Below, one piece after another: positions 37,855 through 46,985 of a stretch of DNA of 64,000 bases. Both the position numbers and the translations under genes were made by a program. The notes under the pieces were generated by a model. It was not told where the DNA came from, did not search any database, and worked only from the letters and a program-made list of their open reading frames with translations. This stretch comes from Hyphomicrobium sp. GTDB lineage: Bacteria; Pseudomonadota; Alphaproteobacteria; Rhizobiales; Hyphomicrobiaceae. Position 1 is the first letter of the stretch. Every line of letters starts with the position of its first letter. Location: the NCBI GenBank assembly GCA_022843145.1, contig JALHOF010000005.1, forward strand, positions 124,001 to 188,000. The letters are read 5' to 3'.

Positions 37855-37877
37855 CGCCAGCCAAGGACGATGCTGCC

Positions 37878-40800
37878 ATGCCGTTTTCACGTTTCTTCAT
37901 CGACCGGCCGATCTTTGCGACTGTGCTGTCGGTGATCATCACCATTGTCGGGCTCATCGCGCAGCGATCACTTCCCGTCGCCGAATATCCCGAGATTGCC
38001 CCGCCGACGGTCAACATCACCGCGAACTATCCGGGTGCATCGGCACAGGTGATCGCCGAGACGGTCGCCACGCCGATCGAGCAGGAAGTCAACGGCGTCG
38101 ACAACATGTTGTATGTCAGTTCGCAGTCGACCGGAGACGGCCGGCTGTCGATCAACGTCGTCTTCAAGCCGGGCACCAACATCGACCAGGCGCAGGTTCT
38201 CGTGCAGAACCGCGTCGCCGTGGCCGAGCCGCGGCTGCCGGAAGACGTGCGTCGGCTCGGACTGACGGTGCGCAAGGCCTCGCCCGACCTGATGATGGTC
38301 GTGCACATGATCTCGCCGGACGGCACGCGCGACCAGCAGTACATCTCGAACTACGCGACGCTGTATGTGAAAGACGTGCTGGCGCGCATCGACGGCGTCG
38401 GCAACGTCAATGTGTTCGGCGCACGCGACTATTCGATGCGCGTGTGGCTCGATCCGGCGCTGGTGGCGGCGCGCGGCCTGACCGCGGGCGAGGTCGTGAC
38501 GGCACTGAGAGCCGCGAACCTGCAGGTCGCGGCCGGCGCGATCAATCAGCCGCCGGCGACGTCGCCCGGTGCATTCCAGCTTTCGGTGCAGACGCTCGGC
38601 CGGCTGTCGGCGCCCGAACAATTCGAGCAGATCATCGTCAAGTCCGAGGCCGACGGCAGCGTTACGCGCGTCCGCGACATCGCACGCGTCGAACTCGGAT
38701 CGCAGGACTACACGGTCAACGCATACCTGAACAACAAGGTGGCCACCGCGATGGTCATCTTCCAGCGTCCCGGGTCGAACGCGCTGGCGACGGCGACGGC
38801 CGTGCGCACGGCCATGGAGAGCATGAAGAAGGATTTCCCGACGGGCCTCGCCTACACCGTCGTCTACAATCCGACCGAGTTCATCCAGGCGTCGATCGAT
38901 GCGGTGATGACGACGCTGTGGGAAGCGGTGCTGCTGGTCGTCATCGTGGTCATCGTGTTTCTGCAGACGTGGCGCGCGGCGATCATTCCGATTATCGCGA
39001 TCCCGGTGTCGTTGATCGGCACGTTCGGCGTCATGGCCGCGCTCGGCATCTCGTTCAACTCGCTGTCGCTGTTCGGCCTCGTGCTGGCGATCGGCATCGT
39101 CGTCGACGACGCCATCGTCGTGGTCGAGAACGTCGAACGCTACTTGCGCGAGGGCATGTCGCCGCGCGAAGCCGCCTACAAGACCATGGACGAGGTCGGA
39201 TTCGCGCTGATCGCGATTTCGCTCGTGCTCATCGCAGTATTCCTGCCGACGGCGTTCATCGCTGGGCTGCAGGGCACCTTCTACAAGCAGTTCGCCATCA
39301 CCATTGCCGCCTCGACCGCGATCTCGGCATTCGTGTCGTTGACTCTGTCGCCGGCGTTGGCGGCCCTGCTGCTGAAACCGCACACGCCCCACGCCGAGCA
39401 CGGCGGTTTCTTCCACACCATCGGCGCGCCGGTGCGCTGGTTCTTCGACAAGTTCAACCAGGGCTTCGACTGGCTGTCGAATGCCTATGGCGCGCTGACG
39501 GCGCGGCTGATACGGCTCGGCCTCGTCGTGATGGTGGTCTACGCGGCGCTGCTCGGCCTGACCTGGCAGCGGCTCGCCTCGACGCCGACCGGCCTCGTTC
39601 CGCAGATCGATCGCGGCTACTTCATCGCCGCCTTCTCGCTGCCGCCAGGATCGACGCTCGACCGCTCCGACGCCGTGGTCCGCCGCGCCAGCGAGATCAT
39701 GATCTCGCGCCCCGGCGTGCGCGATGCCGTCGCCTTCGTCGGCTTCGACGGCGCAACGTTCACCAATGCCCCGAACACGGGCGTCATCTTTGTCCGGCTG
39801 GAGGACTTCGACGAGCGCGTGAAATCCGGCTTGAACAAGGACACGATCCTTGCCGATCTCCGCGCGCAGATGTTCCAGCTCCGGGACGCGTTCGCGTTCG
39901 TGATCGAGCCGCCCTCGGTGCCGGGGATCGGGACCGGCGGCGGGCTAAAGGGCTATGTGCAGGACCGCGCCGGACGCGGGCTTACGCAGCTCGAAGGCGC
40001 GACGTGGGCCATAGCCGGTGCGGCGGGACAGGTGCCAGGAATCGTGCAGCCGTTCACGCTCTACAACACGCGCACACCGCAGATCTGGGCCGACATCGAC
40101 CGCACCAAGGCGGAGCAGCTCGGCGTGCCGATCGCGCGCGTGTTCGAGACGCTGTCGGTCTACATGGGCTCGTCGTTCGTCAACGACTTCAACATCCTCG
40201 GCCGCACCTATCGCGTCACCGCGCAGGCGGACAACCCGTACCGGCTGACCTTGCGCGACGTGTCCAACCTGCAGACGCGCAACGCCACCGGCGACATGGT
40301 GCCGATCGGCGCGGTCGCGAACTTCTCTGACACGACGGGTCCGTACCGGGTGCCGCGCTATAACCTCTATCCGGCAGCCGAAGTGCAGATGGGACTGGCG
40401 CGCGGCATGTCGTCCGGACAGGGCATCGCGGCGATCGAGAAGATCGCGGCTGAAAAACTGCCGTCAGGTTTCGGCTTCGAGTGGACCGAAATCGCGCTGC
40501 AGGAGAAACTCGCGGGCAACACCGCCGTGATCGCCTTCACGCTGGCGGTGGTGTTCGTGTTCCTGCTGCTGGCGGCCCTGTATGAAAGCTGGCTGTTGCC
40601 GCTGGCGGTCGTGCTGATCGTGCCGATGTGCATCCTGGCGGCGATGATCGGCGTCAACATCCGGGGGCTCGACCGCAACATCCTGGTCGAGATCGGCCTC
40701 GTCGTGCTCGTCGGCCTCGCGGCCAAGAACGCGATCCTGATCGTCGAGTTCGCCAAGCAGGCCGAGGAGCACGGCATGTCGCGCTATGACGCGGCGGTCG

Positions 40801-41090
40801 AAGCGGCGAAGACGCGGTTGCGTCCCATCCTGATGACCTCGCTCGCGTTCATCCTCGGCGTCGTGCCGCTGGTGCTCGCCACAGGCGCGGGCGCGGAAAT
40901 GCGGCAATCGCTCGGTACGGCCGTGTTCTCCGGCATGCTCGGCGTCACGCTGTTCGGCCTCGTGTTCACGCCGGTGTTCTACGTTCTGTCGCGATCGGCG
41001 GCCGCCCTCGGCGACAGGTTCCGCACGCGATCGGGCCGATCGGACGGCACAGGCGGCCACAGCGTGCCTCCGCCGCAGGCCGCGGAGTGA
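37878..41090 (+). CDS. RND multidrug efflux pump, HAE-1 family
   Basis: This 1070-residue inner-membrane pump of twelve helices and two large periplasmic loops starts with the family signature FSRFFIDRPIFATVLSVII. The proton-relay Asp pair is in IVVDDAIVVVENVER, and a Lys is in GLAAKNAILIVEFAKQAEEH. Porter-domain motifs such as TNIDQAQVLVQNRV and the C-terminal FTPVFYVLSR are present. Length equals typical AcrB/MexF-type pumps. It would export hydrophobic drugs or metabolites driven by proton flow. It is co-transcribed with the adaptor and followed by a stem-loop and tRNA-Leu. Confidence 0.94.
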   Translation: MPFSRFFIDRPIFATVLSVIITIVGLIAQRSLPVAEYPEIAPPTVNITANYPGASAQVIAETVATPIEQEVNGVDNMLYVSSQSTGDGRLSINVVFKPGTNIDQAQVLVQNRVAVAEPRLPEDVRRLGLTVRKASPDLMMVVHMISPDGTRDQQYISNYATLYVKDVLARIDGVGNVNVFGARDYSMRVWLDPALVAARGLTAGEVVTALRAANLQVAAGAINQPPATSPGAFQLSVQTLGRLSAPEQFEQIIVKSEADGSVTRVRDIARVELGSQDYTVNAYLNNKVATAMVIFQRPGSNALATATAVRTAMESMKKDFPTGLAYTVVYNPTEFIQASIDAVMTTLWEAVLLVVIVVIVFLQTWRAAIIPIIAIPVSLIGTFGVMAALGISFNSLSLFGLVLAIGIVVDDAIVVVENVERYLREGMSPREAAYKTMDEVGFALIAISLVLIAVFLPTAFIAGLQGTFYKQFAITIAASTAISAFVSLTLSPALAALLLKPHTPHAEHGGFFHTIGAPVRWFFDKFNQGFDWLSNAYGALTARLIRLGLVVMVVYAALLGLTWQRLASTPTGLVPQIDRGYFIAAFSLPPGSTLDRSDAVVRRASEIMISRPGVRDAVAFVGFDGATFTNAPNTGVIFVRLEDFDERVKSGLNKDTILADLRAQMFQLRDAFAFVIEPPSVPGIGTGGGLKGYVQDRAGRGLTQLEGATWAIAGAAGQVPGIVQPFTLYNTRTPQIWADIDRTKAEQLGVPIARVFETLSVYMGSSFVNDFNILGRTYRVTAQADNPYRLTLRDVSNLQTRNATGDMVPIGAVANFSDTTGPYRVPRYNLYPAAEVQMGLARGMSSGQGIAAIEKIAAEKLPSGFGFEWTEIALQEKLAGNTAVIAFTLAVVFVFLLLAALYESWLLPLAVVLIVPMCILAAMIGVNIRGLDRNILVEIGLVVLVGLAAKNAILIVEFAKQAEEHGMSRYDAAVEAAKTRLRPILMTSLAFILGVVPLVLATGAGAEMRQSLGTAVFSGMLGVTLFGLVFTPVFYVLSRSAAALGDRFRTRSGRSDGTGGHSVPPPQAAE

Positions 41091-41114
41091 AGAAAAGCGG
41101 GTGCAGACGGGCGA

Positions 41115-41142
41115 TTGACCGGAGGAGCGTTGCGGCTATAGT
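41115..41142 (+). promoter_or_regulatory. consensus-like promoter upstream of tRNA-Leu
   Basis: TTGACC (41115-41120) and TATAGT (41137-41142) are separated by 16 bp. Initiation would fall at about 41149, right at a terminator-like stem-loop and about 105 bases before the tRNA. It is the best sigma-70-like match near the tRNA, but its position before a hairpin is odd. Confidence 0.5.
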
Positions 41143-41146
41143 GCGC

Positions 41147-41192
41147 GCCGCTGCGACCCCGGCCCCGGCCGATCGCAGCGGCAATTTTGCTT
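41147..41192 (+). terminator. stem-loop terminator after the RND pump gene
   Basis: A 10-bp perfect stem (GCCGCTGCGA at 41147-41156 with TCGCAGCGGC at 41173-41182) has a GC-rich loop and is followed by AATTTTGCTT. It lies 57 bp past the pump stop and upstream of tRNA-Leu. Confidence 0.65.
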
Positions 41193-41254
41193 AGAGTGCG
41201 ATTCATGCGAGTGATCGAGCGCAGGGCGCGACGATCACCGGCGACCGCCCTCTG

Positions 41255-41341
41255 GCCCCTGTGGCGGAATCGGTAGACGCGGCAGACTCAAAATCTGTTG
41301 TTGGCAACAACGTGCCCGTTCGAGTCGGGCCAGGGGCACCA
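41255..41341 (+). tRNA. tRNA-Leu (anticodon CAA)
   Basis: The 87-nt gene has acceptor arms GCCCCTG and CAGGGGC, the D-arm with GTGGCGGAATCGGTAGACGC, anticodon loop CTCAAAA (anticodon CAA) on stem GCAGA/TCTGT, a long class II variable arm, and the T-arm with GTTCGAGTC. Encoded ACCA closes the 3' end at 41341. It reads UUG codons. A 91-bp repeat array starts nine bases after its end. Confidence 0.95.
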
Positions 41342-41350
41342 CACACTTGC

Positions 41351-41838
41351 GCTCACGCGCCTATGGGCGCTCCGCGGGGGCGGCGTACACGCCGGGGCGC
41401 ATTGCGCCATGGGCCCGAGAGGGCCAAGAGATATCCGCCGCGCTCACGCGCCTATGGGCGCTCCGCGGGGGCGGCGTACACGCCGGGGCGCATTGCGCCA
41501 TGGGCCCGAGAGGGCCAAGAGATATCCGCCGCGCTCACGCGCCTATGGGCGCTCCGCGGGGGCGGCGTACACGCCGGGGCGCATTGCGCCGTGGGCCCGA
41601 GAGGGCCAAGAGATATCCGCCGCGCTCACGCGCCTATGGGCGCTCCGCGGGGGCGGCGTATACGCCGGGGCGCATTGCGCCATGGGCCCGAGAGGGCCAA
41701 GAGATATCCGCCGCGCTCACGCGCCTATGGGCGCTCCGCGGGGGCGGCGTATACGCCGGGGCGCATTGCGCCATGGGCCCGAGAGGGCCAAGAGATATCC
41801 GCCGCGCTCACGCGCCTATGGGCGCTCCGCGGGGGCGG
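41351..41838. repeat. 91-bp tandem repeat array (five units plus a 33-bp partial)
   Basis: Units start at 41351, 41442, 41533, 41624 and 41715, with a partial copy at 41806-41838. They differ at very few positions: units 1-3 have GTACAC where 4-5 have GTATAC, and unit 3 has GTGGGC for ATGGGC. Each unit contains three potential hairpins: CGGCGTACACGCCG at unit positions 31-44, GGCGC-ATT-GCGCC at 46-58, and GGCCC-GAGA-GGGCC at 62-75. The array begins right after tRNA-Leu and ends inside the 3' end of sitD. No spacers separate the units, so it is not CRISPR. Confidence 0.96.
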
Positions 41839-42667
41839 GGGCGCTAGCGGTTGTCCACTGCGTTTGCAGCAAGGCCAGGAGGAACACCGCTGCCTGGATC
41901 AGCACAATCGTCGGTCCGGTGGCGCCATTGATGTGGAAGCTGACCAGCGTGCCGAGCACGCTCGATCCAATGGCTACAGCGACTGCGACCATCAGCATCC
42001 GATCGAAACGGCTGGTGATGAGGTGGGCGGTGGCGCCGGGTGTGACCAGCATCGCGACGACGAGAATGATGCCGACGGCCTTCAGCGACACGACGATCGT
42101 CAGCGACAAGAGGATCAGCAGCCCATAGTGCAGCAGCCCGACCGGAAGCCCTATGGCGCGCGCGTGCTGCGGGTCGAAGCAGTAGAGCAGGAAATCGCGT
42201 CGCTTGACGAGCACGATGGCGAGCGTGATGCCGGCGATGATCGCGGTCTCGACGAGATCGCGCGCGGTTACGCCGAGCATGTCGCCGAACAGGATGTGGT
42301 TGAGATGCTGATCGGTATCGACCTTGGTGAACAGCACGAGGCCGAACCCGAACATGCCCGAGAACACGATGCCCATCACCGTGTCGGGCTTCACGCGACT
42401 GTTGTCGGCTATGTAGCCGGTGCCGACGGCGGCCAATAGCCCCGAAGCGAACGCGCCGGCCGCGAGCGGGATGCCGAGCAGGAAGGCGAGGACGATGCCC
42501 GGCAGCACAGCGTGGGAGATGGCGTCGCCCATCAGCGACCAGCCTTTGAGGACGAGATAGCACGACAACACCGCGCTGACGGCGCCGACTAGAATCGCGA
42601 CGGCCATCGCGCGCTGCATGAAGCCGAACGAGAGCGGCACAGTGATCAAGTCGATGAGAGCATTCAT
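41816..42667 (-). CDS. sitD: Mn/Fe ABC transporter permease SitD
   Basis: This 283-residue ABC-3 family permease has eight or more helices. Signatures include [21 protein letters not shown] in the N-terminal third, CFDPQHARAIGL (coupling region), and VGIILVVAMLVTPGATAHLI. It forms the channel with SitC. The start at 42667 overlaps the SitC stop by four bases (ATGA). The last six codons (PAPAERP and the TAG stop at 41816-41818) lie in the partial 91-bp repeat, so the array has replaced or extended the original C-terminus. Confidence 0.92.
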   Translation of the reverse strand: MNALIDLITVPLSFGFMQRAMAVAILVGAVSAVLSCYLVLKGWSLMGDAISHAVLPGIVLAFLLGIPLAAGAFASGLLAAVGTGYIADNSRVKPDTVMGIVFSGMFGFGLVLFTKVDTDQHLNHILFGDMLGVTARDLVETAIIAGITLAIVLVKRRDFLLYCFDPQHARAIGLPVGLLHYGLLILLSLTIVVSLKAVGIILVVAMLVTPGATAHLITSRFDRMLMVAVAVAIGSSVLGTLVSFHINGATGPTIVLIQAAVFLLALLQTQWTTASAPAPAERP

Positions 42668-43554
42668 GGCGACGCCTCGCGCACGGCATCGGGCGAGACC
42701 GGGCTCGTGCTTGCCGCACCGCCCGCAAGCCTTCGCGCAGCGAGGATGCCGTGCCGCGGCGCAAACAGGAACGCAGCGAGAAAGACCAGCGTTTGCAGAG
42801 TCACGATGACGCCGCCCGTCGCACCGTCGATGAAATAGCTGAGATAGGCGCCGGAAAAGCTCGTAGCGGCACCGATCGCCACGCTGATCGCGATGAGGCG
42901 CGGAAAGCGGTCGGTGAGAAGGAACGCGGTCGCGCCGGGCGTCACCACCATGGCGATAACCAGGACCGCGCCAACGGTCTGCAGCGCCGCAACCGTCATC
43001 GCGCTGAGCAGGGTGAAGAACAGCACCTTCAAGACGTCCGGGCGCAAGCCGGCGGCGCGCGCGTGCGCCTCGTCGAAAAATACGAGCATGAGGTCTTTCC
43101 ACGTCACCAGCAGGATCACGAGCGTAACGGTGGAGATGACCACGACCTCGACGACGTCGGAATCGGAGATGCCCAGTATGTTGCCGAGTGCGATCGACTG
43201 GATGTTCACGGACGACGGATTGAGCGATGCGAGCAGCAACCCGGCGGCGAAGAAGGCGGTGAACACGATGCCGATGACAGCGTCCTCGCGCAGTTTGGAG
43301 CGCGATTTGACGAGCAGCATTCCGAGCGCGGCAAGCAGTCCGGCGATGAACGCGCCGATGGAGTAGGGCAGCTTGAGCAGGTGGGCAACGGCCACGCCGG
43401 GGACGATGGAATGGGCCAGCGCATCGCCCATCAGCGACCAACCCTTGAGCATGAGAAAGGCGGAGAGGAACGCGCAGACGCCACCGACGAGTGCCGACAC
43501 CCACATGGCCTTGACCATGTAATCGTAGGCGAACGGGATCAGAAGTTCGCTCAT
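42664..43554 (-). CDS. sitC: Mn/Fe ABC transporter permease SitC
   Basis: This 296-residue ABC-3 permease is paralogous to SitD. It carries [41 protein letters not shown] and [19 protein letters not shown]. Two permease genes in series are characteristic of SitABCD/YfeABCD systems for Mn2+ and Fe2+. Its ATG overlaps the stop of the ATPase gene and its stop overlaps the start of sitD, each by four bases, so the operon is tightly coupled. Confidence 0.93.
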   Translation of the reverse strand: MSELLIPFAYDYMVKAMWVSALVGGVCAFLSAFLMLKGWSLMGDALAHSIVPGVAVAHLLKLPYSIGAFIAGLLAALGMLLVKSRSKLREDAVIGIVFTAFFAAGLLLASLNPSSVNIQSIALGNILGISDSDVVEVVVISTVTLVILLVTWKDLMLVFFDEAHARAAGLRPDVLKVLFFTLLSAMTVAALQTVGAVLVIAMVVTPGATAFLLTDRFPRLIAISVAIGAATSFSGAYLSYFIDGATGGVIVTLQTLVFLAAFLFAPRHGILAARRLAGGAASTSPVSPDAVREASP

Positions 43555-44474
43555 GACGGCTCGCCCGTCTTCTCTGGCAGTGCTGGCGGTGTGCCGGTTG
43601 AATGCAGCGGTGGCGCTTCGCCGAGAGCCGAACCGTCGCCATAGAACACCAGCGGCCGCTCGTCGTCGGTGAGAACCATGAGGCCGCGTTGATCGGCGTC
43701 GTCGTGCAGGCTTGCGCCATCGAGACGGAAATGGCGAAGAACGCCGCCGAACGCCCGCTGCAGATTGGCCTGCGTGAACGTCGTCGCGGTCGGACCGGCG
43801 GCCAGGATCGTGCGCAGGATCAGAACGACCTCATCGCAGAAGTCCGGCACGCTTCCGAGATTGTGGGTCGAGACGAGCATCAAGCGGCCCTCGGCGCGCA
43901 ACTCACGCAGCAACTCGACGATCGCCGCCTCGGTCTTGACATCGACGCCGGTGAACGGTTCGTCGAGCAGGATCAGACGACCCTCCTGAGCGATGGCGCG
44001 GGCAAGAAACGCGCGCTTTTTCTGGCCGCCGGACAACTCGCCGATCTGCCGGTGCCGGAGGGCGGTGAGGCCGACGCGCTCGAGCGCGGCATCGACCTTT
44101 TGGTGATCTTCCGCGGATGGGCGGCGCAACAGACCCATGTGCCCGTAGCGGCCCATCATCACCACGTCCTCGACCAGAACCGGGAAGTTCCAGTCGACTT
44201 CCTCGCTCTGCGGAACATAGGCGACGAGACCCTGACGCAGCGCGGATGCCACGGGCAGGCCCGCGATCCGGATCTCGCCCTCTCGCGGCTTGAGAAACCC
44301 CATGATCGCCTTGAACAGGGTCGACTTGCCGCTGCCGTTGATGCCGACGAGACCGCAGATCGACCCCGCGTCGAGCGAGAACGTGACGCGATCGAGGGCC
44401 GTTGTGCCGCTCGGGTAGGTGACCGTGACGCTGGACACAGACAGCAAATGCTCGGCCGTCGGGGGCGTCGTCAA
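43551..44474 (-). CDS. sitB: Mn/Fe ABC transporter ATPase SitB
   Basis: This 307-residue ABC ATPase has Walker [10 protein letters not shown], the Q-loop in [14 protein letters not shown], signature LSGGQKKR and Walker [13 protein letters not shown], followed by an H-loop [12 protein letters not shown]. The family pattern [19 protein letters not shown] is typical of SitB/YfeB-type ATPases. About 60 extra residues at the C-terminus are low-complexity. Its ATG overlaps the sitA stop by four bases. Confidence 0.93.
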   Translation of the reverse strand: MTTPPTAEHLLSVSSVTVTYPSGTTALDRVTFSLDAGSICGLVGINGSGKSTLFKAIMGFLKPREGEIRIAGLPVASALRQGLVAYVPQSEEVDWNFPVLVEDVVMMGRYGHMGLLRRPSAEDHQKVDAALERVGLTALRHRQIGELSGGQKKRAFLARAIAQEGRLILLDEPFTGVDVKTEAAIVELLRELRAEGRLMLVSTHNLGSVPDFCDEVVLILRTILAAGPTATTFTQANLQRAFGGVLRHFRLDGASLHDDADQRGLMVLTDDERPLVFYGDGSALGEAPPLHSTGTPPALPEKTGEPS

Positions 44475-45421
44475 CTCTCGACCCCTTTGACAATGGTTTC
44501 GACCGTCACCTTGAGCAGGTCGAGGAACGTCGGCACGGGGCCGCCCGCCTCGCTCAGGCTGTCGACGTATAGAACACCGCCATAGCGCGCACCGGTTTCC
44601 TTGGCGACCTGTTTGGCGGCCTTGTCCGAGATGGTGCTTTCACTGAAGAGGACAGGGATCTTGTTGCGGCGAATTTCATCGATGACTCGGCGAACCTGCT
44701 GCGGCGTACCCTGTTCGTCGGCATTGATCGGCCAGAGATAGAGTTCTTTCAGGCCATAGTCGCGCGCGAGATAGCTAAACGCGCCTTCGCTGGTCACGAG
44801 CCAGCGGCGGTCCTCGGGCAGCGCGGCGAAGCGGGCGCGAAGGGGGGCGTCGAGCGCCGTGATGCGCTGCGTGTATTCGGCGGCATTGCGGTTGTAGGTT
44901 TCGGCGTTCCCCGGGTCGTGCTTGACGAGCGCCGCACGGATATTCTCGACGTAACGAACGGCATTCGACGGCGACATCCAAGCGTGCGGATTCGGTTTTC
45001 CGGTATAGGGGCCGGCTCGGATGCCGAGCGGCTCGATGCCATCGGTGACGACCACGCTCGGCACGTTCTTGACGTTGTCGAAAAACCGCTCGAACCAGCG
45101 CTCGAGATTGAGGCCATTCCAGATCACGAGGTTGGCGGATTGCGCCTTGACGATGTCGCCGGGCGTCGGCTGGTAGTCGTGAATCTCGGCGCCGGGCTTG
45201 GTGATGCTGTCGACGATTGCGGCGGTGCCGGCGACGTTCTGGGCGATGTCGCGGATCACGGTGAAGGTGGTGATCACGCGGAAGGGCTTCGCGGCCGGCG
45301 ACGGCGATTGCGCATAAGCCGGCCCGGTTCCGAGCCCCATGATCCACGTCGCGAAGAGCAAGGCATACGCAACGGCGCGCGCCGCACATACCGGCCGTCG
45401 CGCGCTCGGGTCATTGCTCAT
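44471..45421 (-). CDS. sitA: Mn/Fe-binding periplasmic protein SitA
   Basis: This 316-residue cluster A-I solute-binding protein has a signal peptide ending at AYAQ. Metal ligands are visible: His in [15 protein letters not shown], His in [15 protein letters not shown], Glu in [12 protein letters not shown], and Asp in [12 protein letters not shown]. The phrases [11 protein letters not shown] and NPHAWMSP match SitA of enteric and rhizobial Mn/Fe systems. It is the first gene of sitABCD and starts after GAGGAGG. In rhizobia sitABCD is repressed by Mur/Fur or MntR with manganese. Confidence 0.94.
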   Translation of the reverse strand: MSNDPSARRPVCAARAVAYALLFATWIMGLGTGPAYAQSPSPAAKPFRVITTFTVIRDIAQNVAGTAAIVDSITKPGAEIHDYQPTPGDIVKAQSANLVIWNGLNLERWFERFFDNVKNVPSVVVTDGIEPLGIRAGPYTGKPNPHAWMSPSNAVRYVENIRAALVKHDPGNAETYNRNAAEYTQRITALDAPLRARFAALPEDRRWLVTSEGAFSYLARDYGLKELYLWPINADEQGTPQQVRRVIDEIRRNKIPVLFSESTISDKAAKQVAKETGARYGGVLYVDSLSEAGGPVPTFLDLLKVTVETIVKGVES

Positions 45422-45791
45422 CGTTAGGGTAACCTCCTCGGCAGTTTCGATGTACGTCCATCGCGTAGTGAAGCGACCTCAGAAAGAAAGGGAATGCCGT
45501 GGTCCGCAAGCCCCGTGCGATCGTTGCATAGATGTGGCACGCGGGGGGAGGCTCGTCAATGCTATTAGGAATGATTTGCAAGTAGGTCGAGTGCCAAACC
45601 GCGTTGCAACATGCGCCTTTCAACACTCCGAGCATAACTCCGAGCATAATTCGGCTTCCGGTTCGATGCGGCCAAGACGCTACAATAACGATCCGCCTGC
45701 ACCTCTGGCGCGCGAAATCCCTCGCGCTGCGTTGCGGGATAACGGTCGAATATGCTATTGGCCGAAGTCATTGCTCGATATGGGAGATTTC
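45422..45791. promoter_or_regulatory. divergent control region of sitABCD and the carboxypeptidase gene
   Basis: This 370-bp gap holds the divergent promoters. At 45560-45580 lies an imperfect dyad with TGC and GCA ends and an AT-rich centre (on the minus strand TGCAAATCATT...), which vaguely resembles Mur-type boxes of rhizobial sit operons. A perfect 12-bp direct repeat (CTCCGAGCATAA) is at 45626-45649. Neither is certain to be functional. Confidence 0.3.
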
Positions 45792-46937
45792 ATGCGCCAG
45801 TCGATGTCCCCGGCGGCCGCGCTGTTCGCGATCATGACATTCTGCGGCAGTCTCGGTTCGGCCCCCGCGAAGGCCGGCCCAGCACTGCTGTTCGATGCGG
45901 GCAACGGGCAGGTGCTGTACGCCGAAGACGCCGACAACCAGTGGCATCCCGCGTCGCTGACCAAGATCATGACGGCTTACCTGGCGTTCCAGGCCATCAA
46001 GGCCGGGAAGATGACGCTCGACTCGAAAATTCCATGCACCGAAGCCGCGCATGCCCAGCCGCCGAGCAAGGTGGGTCTCCCCATCGGCGCGGAAATGACG
46101 ATGGAGCTCGCACTGCAGGCGCTCATCGTGAAGTCGGCAAATGACGTCGCGGTGATGCTCGCCGAAGCGATCAGCGGAAGCGAAGCGGCGTTCGTCGCCG
46201 ATATGAATACGACCGCACGCCGGCTTGGCATGACGCGCACCCATTTTTCGAATCCCAATGGATTGCCCGCGGCCGATCAGGTGACGACCGCGCGCGACCT
46301 CGCCAAACTGTCGCGAGCGATCGCGCGTGAGTTCCCGGAGCACGCGCACCGCTGGTCGGCGCCCGAGGTCAGGATCGGCAACATCCGGCTGCGCAGCCAC
46401 AACGCGCTGTTGAAGACATTCGAAGGCGCGGATGGCCTGAAAACGGGCTTCATCTGCGACTCGGGCTTCAACGTCGTCGCCAGCGCCACGCGCGATGGCC
46501 GCCGCCTGATGGCCGTGGTACTGGGCGAGCCGACCGGGCACGAACGCGCGGTGCGTGCGGCAAGCCTGCTCGAGCACGGGTTTCAAAGCTACGACTGGAA
46601 GTCGTTGTTCACGACCGTATCGACCGTCGACAGCATGCCGATGCCCGCCGACGCGAAAAGCGTCATGACGGTGCGTGAAACCGTCCTCGCCTGGGAATGC
46701 GGAACGCGCCGGCGCGGCCGCGCCGTGGCCAACGCAAAGCGGTTGAAGGCGAAGGCTGCTCTGGTTCGCGCCAAGGCGAACGCGGCGAAGGAAAGTCCGG
46801 CTGCTGGCGCTCCAGGCGCTGCGGGGCCGACCAACGCGACGGCGCCAGTATCGGCGAAGCCGGCCACGAAGTCCGCGGCAACGCCCGCCGCCACGCAGCA
46901 GAAGGTGCTGCCAGCGCCAGCCACCAAGGCGCAGTAG
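45792..46937 (+). CDS. D-alanyl-D-alanine carboxypeptidase (DacA family)
   Basis: This 381-residue penicillin-binding protein of the S11 peptidase family has a signal peptide ending at APAKA. Active-site motifs are SLTK (Ser55, Lys58), SAN (115-117) and KTG (217-219), all complete. It trims the terminal D-Ala of peptidoglycan pentapeptides in the periplasm. After the catalytic domain comes an Ala/Lys/Pro-rich tail of about 90 residues (ATPAATQQKVLPAPATKAQ) in place of the usual C-terminal amphipathic anchor; a SPOR domain is absent. The start at 45792 follows GGGAGA; an ATG twelve bases earlier (45780) is possible. Confidence 0.9.
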   Translation: MRQSMSPAAALFAIMTFCGSLGSAPAKAGPALLFDAGNGQVLYAEDADNQWHPASLTKIMTAYLAFQAIKAGKMTLDSKIPCTEAAHAQPPSKVGLPIGAEMTMELALQALIVKSANDVAVMLAEAISGSEAAFVADMNTTARRLGMTRTHFSNPNGLPAADQVTTARDLAKLSRAIAREFPEHAHRWSAPEVRIGNIRLRSHNALLKTFEGADGLKTGFICDSGFNVVASATRDGRRLMAVVLGEPTGHERAVRAASLLEHGFQSYDWKSLFTTVSTVDSMPMPADAKSVMTVRETVLAWECGTRRRGRAVANAKRLKAKAALVRAKANAAKESPAAGAPGAAGPTNATAPVSAKPATKSAATPAATQQKVLPAPATKAQ

Positions 46938-46985
46938 AGGGCGCCCAGCCGCGCTCGATCCGCGATAGCCGTTTAAAATCTCAGA

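Noticed and set aside
41351-41838. CRISPR array
   Set aside because: The 91-bp units are directly adjacent with no variable spacers and no cas genes are nearby.
41261-42439. Long plus-strand open frames (up to 392 codons) starting in tRNA-Leu and crossing the 91-bp repeats
   Set aside because: They begin inside a tRNA, are open only because the repeat unit lacks stop triplets, and run antisense through sitD. All three frames give the same arginine-rich repeat peptide.
41816-43720. A single 634-codon minus-strand frame across both Sit permease genes
   Set aside because: Only its last part (SitD) is coding; the upstream part is an out-of-frame reading of sitC. Both permeases have complete frames with ATGA overlap.
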